A stretch of 64,000 nt of DNA, taken from contig JAKUHH010000094.1 of NCBI GenBank assembly GCA_022701365.1, forward strand, positions 1,043 to 65,042, in the 5' to 3' direction. Every line of letters begins with the position of its first letter. The first letter of the stretch is position 1. Positions 44,779 through 57,505 of this stretch are shown here, piece by piece. This DNA comes from Mycocentrospora acerina. Lineage: Eukaryota; Ascomycota; Dothideomycetes; Pleosporales. Made by a program: the position numbers and the translations under genes. The notes below the pieces were generated by a model. That model was given only the letters and a program-made list of their open reading frames with translations. It was not told the DNA's origin and did no database searches.

Positions 44779-47493
44779 AATACATACATTTTTTCTTTTT
44801 TCTTTGGAAAAAAAAGAAAGATTGTTTCGCTTAGAAAATGAGGTTTGTACGCAAGTGAATCCATCCAATGAAAAGGGGGGTTGGGGTTGAGGTTTTTTTC
44901 CAAATAAATCCCATGACTACATCTCTCCAGTGTTTGTGTTTCTTTTTCTTTTCTCTTGACTGCGCAAATGTGACGTCCTGCGGGCGTTTTCCCCCGCCCT
45001 CCGCCCCCCAAGGAAAAGAAAATATAAGAAAAGAAACTGGAGAGTTTGGGGAAAAAAAAAGACTATGCTGTGACGTAGTGTTACTTTTGAGTAAGGAATA
45101 GGTCACAAGTAGGAGAGTGCTGACTGACTGACTGACTGGCTGGCTGACTAGCTGGCCATGTCGGCACTTTTGAAGCTCACGCTCTGAGAAGAAATATATA
45201 TATATATTTATTAAATATAAAAAGAGCATAGTGTGGAGTATCTGCGTATAAGAGCTAGCAAATAAACCAAGTGCATGACTACTTAAGGAACAAGTTTTTA
45301 CCAACAGACAAAGTAATTTAGATGATTGAATGACTGGCTCCCGTGACAAGACGATTATATTCACTGCCTACTTAGATTTACGATTATCTGGTAATGTCTA
45401 GTGAAAGCTCTTTGCTGTTTGTAGTCACTTGTAGATTTAATGTCGCTTTTTTTTAAAAAAAAAAAAGGGGGGGGGGGGGGGGGTGAAGGTCAAGTCTCGC
45501 ATCTGTTTACCTTTGTAGAAATCTTTGCTATTGTTAAATTTTGTTAGTCTACATGTAGAAAGAAATCTTTAGTTTCCTAGAAAAAGTTTTCTTTTTTAAA
45601 AAGGTTTACTAATGTCAAGGGCGAAGAGATGAGACTTTTTGCTCTTTTTTTTTTAAACAGTATTATTTACTTGGGAAAAAATAGAATTTAACATTCCATT
45701 CTTATAATGTTCTGTCTTTTTAAATAAATGGTCTGTAAGGTTTTTCACTTTAGATTCGTAATTTATCGCATTTAAGGGGTTTCTTAATAGATTTGAATTC
45801 TAGCAGTAAAAATCTTCTTCTGTTTCTTTGTAATTCACGCAAGTATATCTGATTTTTAAAATAGTAGGATTTTTATCTTCTAGTAGGGCTTGTTTTTTTA
45901 TACAAAATGATAATATTATCTTTTTCGCTGTTTCGTTGATGACAAGAGGATGAAATCTGCAATCGGCTTGTTTTGGAACTCATTGGGGGGTTGATAACGC
46001 GATGAGACTTTTGGTGTGTGAGTGTGACTTCTACTCCTTCTACTTCTTCTTTCTTATAACAGGACATTTTGATTCAACGCACTACACCGCAAGACTAGAC
46101 TGGATTTGCTTCAGGAAGAAGAAGAGGAAAAATTAAGATATGTAGATAAAGTTGCTTTTTGCAGATGAATTTTTGCAAAGTACTCTCGTAGCTTTTTGAT
46201 TTACGTCGTAGATGCATCGTTTGTTAGATTGTTCACATTGTCTGTATACAGCAAATTCGGTACGATCTTGCTGTGGAGACTCGGCACTTATCCTTGACCT
46301 TTACACCTGTATTCCTGGTTTTCATTTGCGATGGTGGGGGTACTGCATACATATAAACATCTATATATGTAGATGTCCTGTTGACCCACAACCTGCGAGA
46401 CATTGTACCATTCGACTATTATTAAGCAGATAAACGTATGTAAAATAATAATTCTGTGCATCAAAAACTGTCAGTATTCATCAAAATATAGTAGATGGAA
46501 TCATCACGATAGACAAGACCACATATATAGATCACAAAGTCATGGATAGATGAATTGCTACCAACCAGATTACCATCCAACCATGGCCTTTATATACACA
46601 GGAGGGATTTATGATTCTCCGGCTCCCCCCTCCCTTTTCCCAGAAGGCCTTCGGGTAGTCCGGCTGGTCCCGCGTGGTTCCTGGCGGGAGGAGGTGGGGA
46701 TCCGGAGATCTCAACGGTTTCCCCCCCATCCCTGGAGATCTATCTGCAAGATTAAAGTTCTAACTGACGTTGTGGAAGGGGAAGCTGACTGCTTCTGCTT
46801 CTGCTTCTGCTCCTGCACCTGCTTCTGCTTTAACTACCTTGGGTGCATGACTAATTGTTTGGTGGAAAAACTGTTGGCATTATTTTCTTTATAATACAAA
46901 AGTTTTTGTTTTTTGGAAGATGAGAGGCGCATGAGTTGGAAGTAGTTTTGGTGTGGGGGCATTTTTTTTGTGGGGCTGTTGGTATTGTATCTTTTCCGCT
47001 GAATCTTGTTCGGAATTTATTCTTGGCTGGGCTGTTTAGTCGTTTTTGGGGTTAAGGCTTTGGAGAGTTACTTGGTTATAGTTGACTGATTGATTGATCG
47101 ATCTCTGTTACTTATTGTCATTTTTGAATCTCGTAAAGGGCATGTGAATAAGCTAGGTTATGAAATCACAGTAGTAGCTTAAAATACTAAAACAAGTAAC
47201 TATGCACAAATATAAGCACCCTGTACTTGATTTAGTTAGGATTCTCCTGCTTGTTGGAACGTAAGGTTCATATGGAGTTGACGTAATGCTTAGAGCTGAT
47301 GATTATATTTGGAGAGTTGTAATCACTCTTTTATAACACAGAAGAAGATTTGGCAGTTTGACGTTAGCTACCTAATGTGACGAGGCGACTAGTTCACCAA
47401 ACCTCTTGAATACAAGACTGAAGAAGCCATAGGGACTCGATTCCTGCATTTCAGTAAAATGTCTTGTTCTCACGTTTTATCCCAACCACACCC
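44779..47493. other. 2.7-kb intergenic, low-complexity, no gene recognised
   Basis: Contains an (ACTG)n run near 45118-45150, a (TA)n run near 45197, the T8A12G17 block at 45447-45483, T-rich tracts to about 45900, and a CTTCTG hexamer array near 46790-46835. Frames here follow the low-complexity tracts and were not accepted as genes. Confidence 0.55.
45447..45483. repeat. Homopolymer block T8-A12-G17
   Basis: Eight T, twelve A and seventeen G follow one another without interruption. Confidence 0.95.
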
Positions 47494-48939
47494 CTACGGA
47501 ACCCACTCTCCACTCAAAATCTCTTTTGTCCCCTCACCCAGAAACCCGGGTGGCCAAATCGCCCAATACCTCAACTGCCCAAACGGCACCGCCAAAAACG
47601 TAGCCGCCAATCCCATCCACCCCAGCGTCCACAACAGCCTTACCACCCCTGCTGCCCGCCTCCCACACATCCTCCCAACAACCGGCTCCACAACCAACAC
47701 CTCCAACGCCATCCCCACCGGCTGCACCCAGAAAAACATCGCAAGCCCCGCCCTCAACTCCTTCGTATCAATAATCGCTCCCCTCAACTTTGGCGGCACC
47801 AACCCCGCATGCGTAACCCCACTCAACCCAAACGCGGAGACACACATAAGGACGTACCTAATCTTCTCTTGTGTGACTGTGCCCCCCAATCGGAGTTTAC
47901 GCGCTATGTAGCGCCCCGGTTCAGACGTAGTATGCCGCATTTGCTGGTGCCACCATTGTCCCCAGAGGCCGCGGAGGCCACGGGCAGGGATTGAGGAGAA
48001 GGGGCCGAAGTGCGGAGGAGAAGTGTGCGGGGACAAGTTGTCCGGGGGGAGGGAGAAAACGGCGTTGGAGAAGAGAGTGAGGAGAGGGAGAGGGAGGAAG
48101 AAGAGGGTGAGGAGTGAGTAGGTGTATAAGAGGATGACAAGGGGGCGGATGATGAAGATGGGGAGGAGGGTGCGGAGGAAGAGGACTGTTGTTTTTTGGG
48201 GTGGGGTGGGGGGGATGCTGAAGATGGAGATGGTGGGGTTAGTGAAGTAGGGGTCTGATTTGATGAGCTGTTTGGAGAGGGGCATGAGGAGAGTTAGTGC
48301 TGGGATAAGGCGGACTAGGAGGTTCGTGGCGGATGCGAGTCTGCTGGTTGGTGGGCGTAGGGTGCTAACTCGTCGATCGTGAGAGGGATCACCAATACTC
48401 CAATTGTTTAGTGGGAGATCGACAAGAAGTTTTATTATCCATTGGAGACGTTGAGACATCCTGTTGGGATAGCTTTCTGTTGTGGCGGTGGTGGGAGATG
48501 CGGTAGCGCCCACATGTTGGCGATAATGGATTGTGTTATGGTGGTGCAGATTCGAGGTTTCTTTTTTCGCCTGATCGGTTGGAGGGTGCCGCTGCAGAAT
48601 CCGTTTGAACTCAACACGCGGATCTCTAAACACGTATACGAATAACGTCATCCACAGGGAATTTGTCGAGATCACATCGATGCCTCCCAATGCGAACCAT
48701 GCATGTACAGTAGCGGCTATGCTGACAGGCACTATCAACACGCAAAGCTGGTTTTATGATAGTGTTGTAGGGGGTATGAGCAGACCGAGAGGAAGGAGAA
48801 GCAAGGGGATGAAGTAACTCCAGCTGACCGGTCCAGGTACGATCGTGGTTACCAATTCATAGTACGATGTTGTAAGGCGTTCGGCAGAATTAAGCATGAT
48901 GATAGGTACAGAGCAGAGCAGTCTCTGCATCGCATTCAA
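47494..48939 (-). pseudogene. Wax-synthase-like MBOAT acyltransferase interrupted by one in-frame stop
   Basis: One frame runs from the Met at 48939 (MNAMQRLLCSVPIIML) to the stop at 47494, broken only by TAA at 48754-48756. Both sides are plausible protein and share the frame: PLLLLPLGLLIPPTTLS, stop, NQLCVLIVPVSIAATVHAW. Downstream are the wax-synthase-domain motif LWGQWWHQQMR and the membrane-embedded His of SGVTHAGL, with about eight hydrophobic segments. Without the stop the product would be 481 aa. I found no intron that removes the stop in frame; the only GT...AG pair close by is 38 bp and shifts the frame. So it is a recent pseudogene, a readthrough gene or a sequence error. Such enzymes acylate alcohols and often serve secondary metabolism. 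Confidence 0.75.
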
Positions 48940-49268
48940 GAGCGAAAGAAAATACAGTGTTGCAACAATTCGTATCTAGTCGTCATAGATTTGATGACGT
49001 GGCAAATCTCGAGCATGATCAGATAATAAAGAGACACGTGCAAGAGACAGAAATGAGGTAGAGAATAGGTGAAGGAAAGAGACACAAAGCATTTACTGTA
49101 CAACCAATGACAAGACAAGAAAAATTTGAATGAGATACAACGATTTTTTGCCAAGGATTTTTTGAGAAAGTCTATACTCTATTGAAGATTAAGCGCTAAG
49201 TCCAAGATAAAGAACAATCCAAGTAGACTATACTCAAGCAAGTCATGACCAGAGTATGCGTCAGTTGT
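48940..49268. other. Intergenic, no gene recognised
   Basis: Short spacer between the wax-synthase-like gene's 5' end and the GH12 gene's 3' end. Nothing is recognised. Confidence 0.5.
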
Positions 49269-50387
49269 TCAATTCAACCATTCGACGCTTCCGAGTAAGA
49301 TCGTCGCGATCAAAGCGTACGCAATTTCCGACCTCGGAACTCTAATGTAAGTGCCCGCCGCTGCCTTTGGCGCCCCTCTCGTCGCACCGACAGAGTAATT
49401 GTCCACAGAGAACGTTACGTTTGATGTTGCATGTTTCTGCTCGGTTCCAAACTGGATAACACCAATGTAATTTGTAGAGAGGATGAGGCCGTGGCGCCAG
49501 AGATAATGAATGAGCGGCGAGATGTCGCCCTCAAACACTGTTCGATTGGAGTTGGCAATCCACGAGAAGACGTATTGTCTATTATCGTTGAAGCCTTGAT
49601 AAAGCGTACTAGATTTTGCGACAATCCAAGGTCAGTCATCTTCTGAGGACAAGTATAAAGAGACTAAGGCTTTTGGCGCAAGGATATGACTGATGAGATA
49701 TAGGCCTCACTTACAACTTTTCCTTTCCAATATTGTAAACAGGATATGTGACTGCCAATCCAGCATCCGCTGCTCCTATAGGCAAGATAGAGCCAAACTT
49801 ACCGATCCAGACCATTACTTCGTAGCGTGGTGCGGTGGTGTTGACGGCGTTCTCAGGTTTCGTGTCAAAGAAGACATCGAAGGCTACATTGGTTTTGGCG
49901 TTTACGGCAGCAAGTCCGCTTGTGTCAAAGGCCGAAGCCGACGTACTCGCTGTCCGTTTCATCGACCATGACACCTTGACATCAATTGATGATAGACTTG
50001 AAATCTGTATGGGATCTCGCTGGATTGGATTGTAATTGATGTTTGGGTAGGCATGAACAAGAGTCTCATTTGCTGACCACGACCAAGTTGTCGATAGAGT
50101 AGTTGCGTTATCTGCGACTTTAACACAAGACGAGCCGCTCTGGTCTTGGCCCCATACATTGGTGCTTGCTATTAGAGCAAAATTAGTCAATCTGGGCTGA
50201 TCAAGAACACGAGCTACATCATGAATGGTAAATGCACTTGCGAAAACATACATGTGTATATATTTGAGGCGTCTGTAACGTTTTCATACTGTCCACATAG
50301 CGTTTGATCGGGCACAGCGCAAGCGAATGCAAAGAACAAGGCGGTCGCACAAGCTGCTCGGATGAGGTCTGGCGCTATGAACTTCAT
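49269..50387 (-). CDS. GH12 endo-beta-glucanase/xyloglucanase, secreted
   Basis: Cleaves beta-1,4 glucans or xyloglucan of plant cell walls. Model: exons 50387-50252, 50168-49715, 49608-49269, 309 aa. Signal peptide MKFIAPDLIRAACATALFFAFACA, then TLCGQYENVT. Both catalytic glutamates are in their usual contexts: YEVMVWIGKFG (nucleophile) and IGVIQFGTEQKH (acid/base). WSWSANETLVHAYPNI and QISSLSSIDVKVSW are typical of the fold. In intron 49714-49609 the branch-like TGACTGAC lies 20-odd bases before the chosen acceptor AATCTAG; the earlier CTCAG would bring a stop in frame. After the catalytic domain the protein has an unusual tail (GAPKAAAGTY...) ending in a hydrophobic IAYALIATILLGS, possibly a GPI-type signal. 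Confidence 0.85.
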
Positions 50388-52847
50388 GTTAGACAAGGAG
50401 GATTGCAAAGCGAAACTAAACTGAAAAAGTGCGGTCAAATAGTCAATAAAGATAATGAATCGGGAGGCTCAGATCGGTGCAACGCGTACAGGAGGTGTGG
50501 CACTGCCCTGCCCGTCTAGATCTCAAGTTTCACAAGGGTTGAGAATTCGAACTGGTCCTAATTCAAACGTTATCGCCAGTAGGTCCCTTGTGTCGATCTG
50601 ACGACGACAGCCCTGAAGATAGCGGCGCGATAATACGTCGCCTTCTTGCTGCGTCTTGCAAGTGGTGTGTTGGGCACGTTCTTTCGAATGGACGCCTTGG
50701 CTTCAGCTCTTGGTTTAGTCGATGGCGCTTCATAAGAATATCTGGGTAAAGTTTGTCATGGATGTTGCTCGAGCTACTCTAGCCGTGTCGATTATCGGAC
50801 GCAGGGAACTGAAATCTGTTGAAGTGTTGATCGGCTAGATCATCTTCAACTTTCCCACTTGCGTCATTCTCGTAGGAACACCACTGGCTAATTCGCTCCC
50901 TACATCTCATCTACGATCTGGGTAGAATCAGCTCCTCCATACTGAGACTCCTAGAGGCGAGAGAAGAAAACAATCAGGCTACTGTTTCAAGTGGATCGAT
51001 AGATAAGTTACTCAAATCCGCCATGGCTGGTAACACCGATATCTGTCGCCATAAGGCGTCAAGCTGAGTACTACGTATCATGCCCAGCCCACATATGCAG
51101 GATTAATCGCCACTGTATGAAAGCTGGCCAGTCACCACATGGGAAACTGAGGCTGAAGAACCAGGCCAGGAACTAAGGGCTCGATTTTTTCGACATGGAT
51201 AGAAAGAGGGCAAGCCCGATTTTGACAGCACCAAGCCACCCTATCTGAAAATAGGACTCGGAAATGCTTTTTCGCGGCGGAAGCAGACCCCCTGCCCTGC
51301 GTGCGGAAGTTTAAACGTCTGAATGGAGAATTGTTGTCAACCACGCGTTGATACGAAGACAACGGACCTGCACAAGCGCTGCACCGCGTGCGAGGAATGC
51401 TTATCGGGAACTCAACCAAGCGGGAGGTTCCAGTCTTCAACAAAGTCTTGCCCTCTGTCCTGCACCTAGTCTAGCCTTGTCAGGGCACACATCATTGCGT
51501 TTCTGCCTTATCAGTATGCACAACTCGAGGTTGTGCTGGATCTTCCCTCAGTCTTGCTGATATGGGATGAGAGCCTCAAAGCGTCCTGGATTAGAGTGAC
51601 GGGCGATTCGAGTGCCGAGACGGTCAGGGTTAGAGGATCGACCGGTTCACTTCCACACTCTATTCCCACCACGCTCTGATCGGAAATTCGGAGTGGGGGT
51701 CGATTTCCTTATCTGTGCGATCAGCGACCTCCGACACGCGTGGACCAATGACATCACTCAAGCGTCCCGACAGTCTGGTAAAGGCTCCCACTGGCTTCCA
51801 TTCAACGTTCAGGTGCGCCACTCGGCTTGGCTCCGAGCACGAAACAACGTCACATAGCATATCAAGGACGAACATATGCAAACTGTTGATCCCAATCGCA
51901 ATTCAAATCTGAGAGTTGACAAAATGAGCCGCAATGAATTCGCAATGTTTGGCTTGTGACAATAAATGCATTGGCTGGCCGTGGCTTAAATTCTCCACGC
52001 GTATGCTACCGTTGGAGGGTGGCAGTCTGCCACTGTTTCAAGACACTACCTACATATGCTACCTTCTCAAGGTCTGATTGGAGTTTGATTACGCCAAAAC
52101 AGAAAAGAAAGCTAGCGGCTGATTCGACGACCATGCATCGTCCACTGTCATCATCGCAGGAACGATAGTAAGTTGTGCCAAAAATAAGCAGTAGAATCTG
52201 TAATAATCTTTGAGAACTACCGCATTGAGTCAGTATAGCTCCCGGTTTCGAAGCTGGTGCAAATGCCGATAGGACGGGTATGTTTGAAAATACGACTGAA
52301 GATAAGCACCCATGTCCTACCTTGCGGGTCACTACGTGTACTTGAACACATCGCTACTGATCTGCATTATTCAATAGTCTCAGAACTTGCAGCATGCGTA
52401 GTTATGCTGAATCAAGTTGCTCTCGTCATCGTAGCGTAGTGAAGTGCTGACCGGCGATATTTTGTTGAGCGAGAACATGGCCTGTTGTGTCGAGCCACCT
52501 CGACCGTTTGATACCCACGGACCTAGCTGAATACTCGGAAATCGAAGCTACCGGGCCGCCAAATACTTTCAACAACGGTACACATCAGTCCCAATTCAGA
52601 ATATGGTTATCAAGCCCTGACGATTTCAATACTTCTCGAAGTTATGTGAACGCCACAACGCTGCGTCGAGACAGCTGAAGGGGGAAGCCCGAGATAGCTG
52701 TCGGCGATCTCAATGCCAGGCATCAGCTTTCCAGCCTGACTCGGTGTTCCACAGTCCATTCATTTAGACCGGTACTGCGCTCATTCAAAGGTCCTCAGGT
52801 TGGAGTGACTATTGTATCCATCAAGCACTTCTCGTCTTTTCTTCACG
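50388..52847. other. 2.5-kb intergenic, no gene recognised
   Basis: GC content is normal and many short frames exist on both strands, but none has a recognisable domain or splice pattern. It holds the promoters of the divergent GH12 and GT2 genes. A non-coding RNA gene cannot be excluded. Confidence 0.5.
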
Positions 52848-55423
52848 ATGAATCCCTCAGCACAGGAAGACCTTCCGAATTTCCTTCTCCAGCATCAAGC
52901 TATCCAACGACGTGCAAGTATTGATTCCGACCAGAGTCGTCCAGAGATACCTTCACCTCTACCATCCTACCAACGCCCCGTCTCCTATGGTCAAAGGTCA
53001 CACAGCAATTGCGCTCATTGTGGGAGTCTTACGCCTAGATATGGCTCCACTACTGTATACGGTACTCCTTTGAAGCAAACTCCAGTCGGCAGTACTGAAG
53101 CAGTGGACAAGTATCCCGGTAGTTGGTCCAAAGTAAGCTCATCCACCTTGAAATCGCTCATACCGTCTGCCTCTTGGAGGCAGTAATTGAGCTGTGTGCT
53201 GACATACAAAAAGGCGTCGAGCTACATCCAGGGGTCGAAAGAGAAGCAGCCTCGTGACTCCGTCGAACCTCTCTGCTTGGTGGAAAGAGTGCATGAAACA
53301 GATGATATTGATCACCTTCCTACATGGAAGCGACGGATAAATAAATGCACCCCAATATTCTCCCTCATCGCTGTCGCATCGTACTGGGTCTACTTTGTCT
53401 TCAGGATCAAGTACACTCTTGCTGCGCAAGAGGTAGCCCACCGGATCTTTGCAATGGCTTGGACTTTTATCGCAGTCGAGATGGGCGTTGCCTGTGAGTA
53501 TACACTGTCATAGACTCTTGCTCTGAACCCATCATCTGACTTTACAAACAGTGCCCATGCTGTGCCACCAGTTCTGGCAATTATTCCTCATCAAGGGTCG
53601 AAGACGCGAGAAGCTCCGTGTAGTGGGAGATACCACGCCAACAGTCGATGTTTTCGTTACGTGCTGTAAGGAAGATGTTCAAATCATCTCCGACACGGTT
53701 CGCGCAGCGGCCGCAATTGACTGGCCCTCTGCTAATTTCCGCGTCATCGTTCTCGACGATGGTGCAGACCGAGAGCTTATGGTTGCCGTCGGTGAGCTCT
53801 CGTTGTTGTACCCCAATGTTTACTATACCGCTCGCCAGAAGACGAAAGGTGTTCCACATCACTTCAAGGCTGGGAATCTTAACCACGGGCTGGAGTTTGT
53901 GACTACATTGCCTGGAGGTGCTTCAACCTATATTGCTGCTCTTGACGCTGATATGATTCCGGAGCCAGAATGGCTGAGGGCGATCATGGCTCACTTAGTC
54001 ATTGAACCCCAACTTGCTTTGGCGTGCCCCCCTCAGGTACAAACACCAACTTCAACCACAATGATGGTGTCGCTAACATTTACAGCTATTCTATAATCTT
54101 CCCAAGAATGACCCTCTGATGCAAAGTCTAGACTCATTTGTCCACATCTCTGAGCCTGTCAAGGATGCAGCAGGTGTTGCTGTAAGCATAATCGCCTCTT
54201 TCTCACATTCACTACTAAATGATTTTTAGTGGTGCACTGGCTCAGGCTACGCTATCCGCCGGGCGGCGCTCGATGGTATCGGTGGCTTTCCCACAGGCTC
54301 ACTGGCTGAAGACGTTTGCTGCTCAAGTGTGCTTCTTGGTGCTGGGTGGAAGACTGCTTACGTTCATGAACCTTTACAATATGGCACTGTTCCCGAGTCA
54401 TTTGGAGGACACATCAAGCAACGCACACGCTGGGTACGTCTCTTGTACGCTCCAATTATTTCGTGCTTTACTAATATTCCTCCCTTTTGCAGACAATTGG
54501 CACTGTTCAAACCTCTCTGAAGTTGAATTTTTGTCTCTGGGGACCGCTAGTCACTCACATGTCTCTCTTCCAGCGCTTATCTGGCTTTGTGTACACAATC
54601 TCGTCTCTGTTCACCATCTTCCTGACAGCATCACTGCTCACGATGCCAATCGTCTTGGTCTCTGGAGGCACATTGATTGCCTACGCAAACAACGATCAGC
54701 TTCGACTGTTGGTCAGGCTATGCTTCGTCGCATTGATTGCAAACCGGCTCAACGAGTGGGTCATGACACTCCCTGCAGGCTACCGACTCGGCCAGCGTGA
54801 TGCAGGTGCTATGATGTGGATGGCGCCATGTAAGCATACCCTTCTTACCTATCGTAGAAATTTCGACTGACTCAGATTATTTAGACCATGCCATCACTAT
54901 CATCAGATCCTTCTTCCTCCCAAAGTTCCTCGGTGGCAAGGCTGCGGCGTTTTCCTCATCCGGCTCCCAACAATCTGAACTCAATGAACGCGACCCTGTC
55001 CATCGCGCTGGACTCTTCCGTCGCCTGCGCGTTATTGTCTTCGGCTCAGGTGTATACATCCATGTCGTCTATATCCTATTCTGTGTTGCAGCAGTCACAG
55101 TATCCACCGCAAAGGGCATCATCATTAACAAGAGCTCATGGCAACAGACACTTCTTTACATGTTGACTCACGCATGCTGGCCACCACTACTATGGCTTAT
55201 TGCGCTCAATGCGTGCTGGGCACCAGTTCATTACGCGATCTGGCCACCAAATATGCCAGATCGTGAGGAATTGTTGGACAGAGATCCAAACACAGGAATT
55301 GCATACCCGAAGGAGAGCTCCAAGAAGCTGAAGTGGGAGAAGAACAATGTGCTGCATGAGTTTCAGTATTTCCTTCTCACAGCATATACTACCGTGCTGT
55401 TTGTTGGAACATGGTTCTACTAA
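52848..55423 (+). CDS. Cellulose-synthase-like processive glycosyltransferase (GT2)
   Basis: A multi-pass membrane enzyme likely making a beta-linked polysaccharide from a UDP-sugar at the plasma membrane. Model of seven exons: 52848-53132, 53214-53493, 53552-54036, 54086-54181, 54230-54433, 54493-54829, 54885-55423; 741 aa. The full GT2 signature can be read in order: VLDDGAD, LDADM (DxD), WCTGSGYAIRRAALDGIGGF, LAEDV and QRTRW (QxxRW). Two helices precede the catalytic domain and about six follow. The N-terminal 100 residues are Ser/Pro-rich and cytosolic. It resembles fungal CESA-like GT2 proteins reported to matter for hyphal growth on surfaces, but that function is inferred. All introns are 48-81 bp. 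Confidence 0.88.
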
Positions 55424-55546
55424 ATGAGTGGGTTAAAACTAGAGTATTTGAATGATGACCGAGCAATCGGGATAATTTTAATCATAATAAATGCATGCCA
55501 ATTTTGTGTAACATATTGGCTCGAAAGTTTCCCTACATTCTGTCTG

Positions 55547-57505
55547 TTAGACTAAACTTCTCAAAATATCGAGTCTATTTGCCGCATCTGCAACCTCATC
55601 CTTCCAAAAATCAAGCAGCTGAATGACTTTCTCGACTGCTGTCCGCCATCCGTCAGGCATTCTGCTAGATTGACCTGATCGAGCTGCAGCAACCAGCACA
55701 AAGGCACTCCTAGTACATGATCTCAGCATGAGCCATGTGCCATGATGACGATGATGAAACCCTCTTTGATTTTCTTCAATCCGACGAACATATATTTCGA
55801 GGCCACGGTTCGCCAAAATATTACACTCATGGTCGTCAGCCAGATTACCAAGAATGGCACCTTCGCAAAATGGCCAATATATCATCTCCAGGCAGTCAAG
55901 ATGATGACCGCTCAATATGAAGCGAAAATGTTGGTCGCAATCATTCAGCAACTCAGATTCATCAGACACTTTTTTGATCTGTAACGACTCTGGAAGAGAC
56001 TCTGCCCTTTAAAGAACATTAAATTAGCTCCAAATTAGCGAGAAGGGTAGTGAAAACGTACCAACTATTGGCCTGCCGTTCAAACTCAAAGGTAGCAGCA
56101 GCTCTCTCAAGCAGTGCATTCCCCCCTGGAACAACTCGGCAAGTGGACATCAATACACGGTTCTCGAGCCGTCTCAACGCGATCTCCGCAAGATAAAAGT
56201 ACCAAGCGGGCTCACCCTCAGAATGCAGGTGCCTCGGGGGCTCGGGATATGCAGTGGGATATCGAAGATTCCACACACTAGTTTCAGTCATGCCGAGCTC
56301 CATCCGGACTTCTCTAAAGAAAATACCACTTGAGTTAGCAACTTACTTTTGAATGATGAGACTGATCTTGGCATCTCGACTTACAACTCTGACTTGAAAC
56401 ATGTCCAGTATATCCCATGTTGCAACTGAGCTTCATCCGACGATACATCACTTGTGGAGGTTTGGAACGCCTGGCAACAGCTAAGGGCTTGAACAAACGT
56501 CCTCCAGGCTTCGACAGGTCTCATGGTAGTCATGAGGTACACCCCAGCCAGAAAAAACACTTGCGCTTCAGTGATGCCGCCTCCAAATAGCAGCGGCCCC
56601 ATTCGTTTCTGGGCGGCCGTGAAAAAGGCTTCGGCACGTTGGAATGATGGGGTGTTGCGAAATTCCGACGACTGATTGAAATGAAGCTGATGGTCTTCAC
56701 CCATGATAGTCCCGAGAGCATACACAAGAAGCTGGAATGATTTAGAATGAAGTCGTGCTATTTAAGTTTTCTTTGATAATTAGAGGATTACTTACCAATA
56801 AACATGATGCAGCATCCCATTCTAATCCATTAAGAGCAGTATGTCTCACATGGTCTTCAATCTTGGCTATGTCGAGGACTGGATTATAAATGTGGAAGTG
56901 GTCGAGGAAGAGGTGTAAGAGCTCTAGAGCTTCTTTTGAATGAACCTCTGCCGCTAATAAGGGACGTAATCTGGTAGTGTTATCACGTGTACCCAACAAG
57001 TTTAGCAAACTCTGTCTTGGCTGGTAATCGTCTAAGCAAAATATTGGCCAGTTCAGCACGGCTTCGACATTTACGAAGCGAGTTTCGAACGTTTCCTCCA
57101 GATCTAACCCCGAAGAAGGAGCACTTCCATAGTGCAGAACGGGAGATAGACTGTGGTTTCCGATAGGTGCAGTTGTGGAACTTGTGTGACTGGCTTTGTA
57201 CAAGGCCTCCAGATCGTCTAGTCTTTGCAGTATGGCGAGACTTGCGGGGTCGAAACTACAGCACAAGGCTTTAGATTCGTAGTTTCAAAGAATCTGGGGT
57301 AAGCGCAATGCATGTACCTAGCCTTGTCAATCTCCCGATATACGCACTCGACCTGCAGTGTTGTGCATGACGTACACGCAGGCTGTTCGTTGTCGCACTT
57401 TGTTCTCCGGCGACGGCAGGTCAGGCATGCCTGAGCAGCGCGTTTCCGAGGATACGCAGGCCTACTCTCAGAGTTGTTAAGCGCGCGTTTGCGTCCATCC
57501 GACAT
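55547..57505 (-). CDS. Zn2Cys6 transcription factor, probable regulator of the adjacent glycosidases
   Basis: Five exons, 57505-57318, 57255-56796, 56731-56385, 56313-56062, 56006-55547, give 568 aa. The binuclear zinc cluster is complete near residues 27-54: C-x2-C-x6-C-x6-C-x2-C-x6-C (CLTCRRRRTKC...CTSCTTLQVEC), preceded by a basic YPRKRAAQ. A dimerisation-like helix (LAILQRLDDLEALYKA) follows. The rest resembles the fungal-specific regulatory domain, with the typical YWTCFKSELEVR-like segment across intron 3. It is divergent from the GH3 gene with 326 bp between start codons, and its own promoter carries a CCG-N7-CGG element, suggesting autoregulation and control of the neighbours. Confidence 0.88.

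Noticed and set aside
44831..45364. Minus-strand frame of 177 codons
   Set aside because: Its sequence follows low-complexity and microsatellite tracts and lacks any domain.
47494..50387. Wax-synthase-like gene as part of a polyketide cluster
   Set aside because: No PKS, NRPS or terpene enzyme lies nearby; the neighbours are a GH12 gene and a nuclease.
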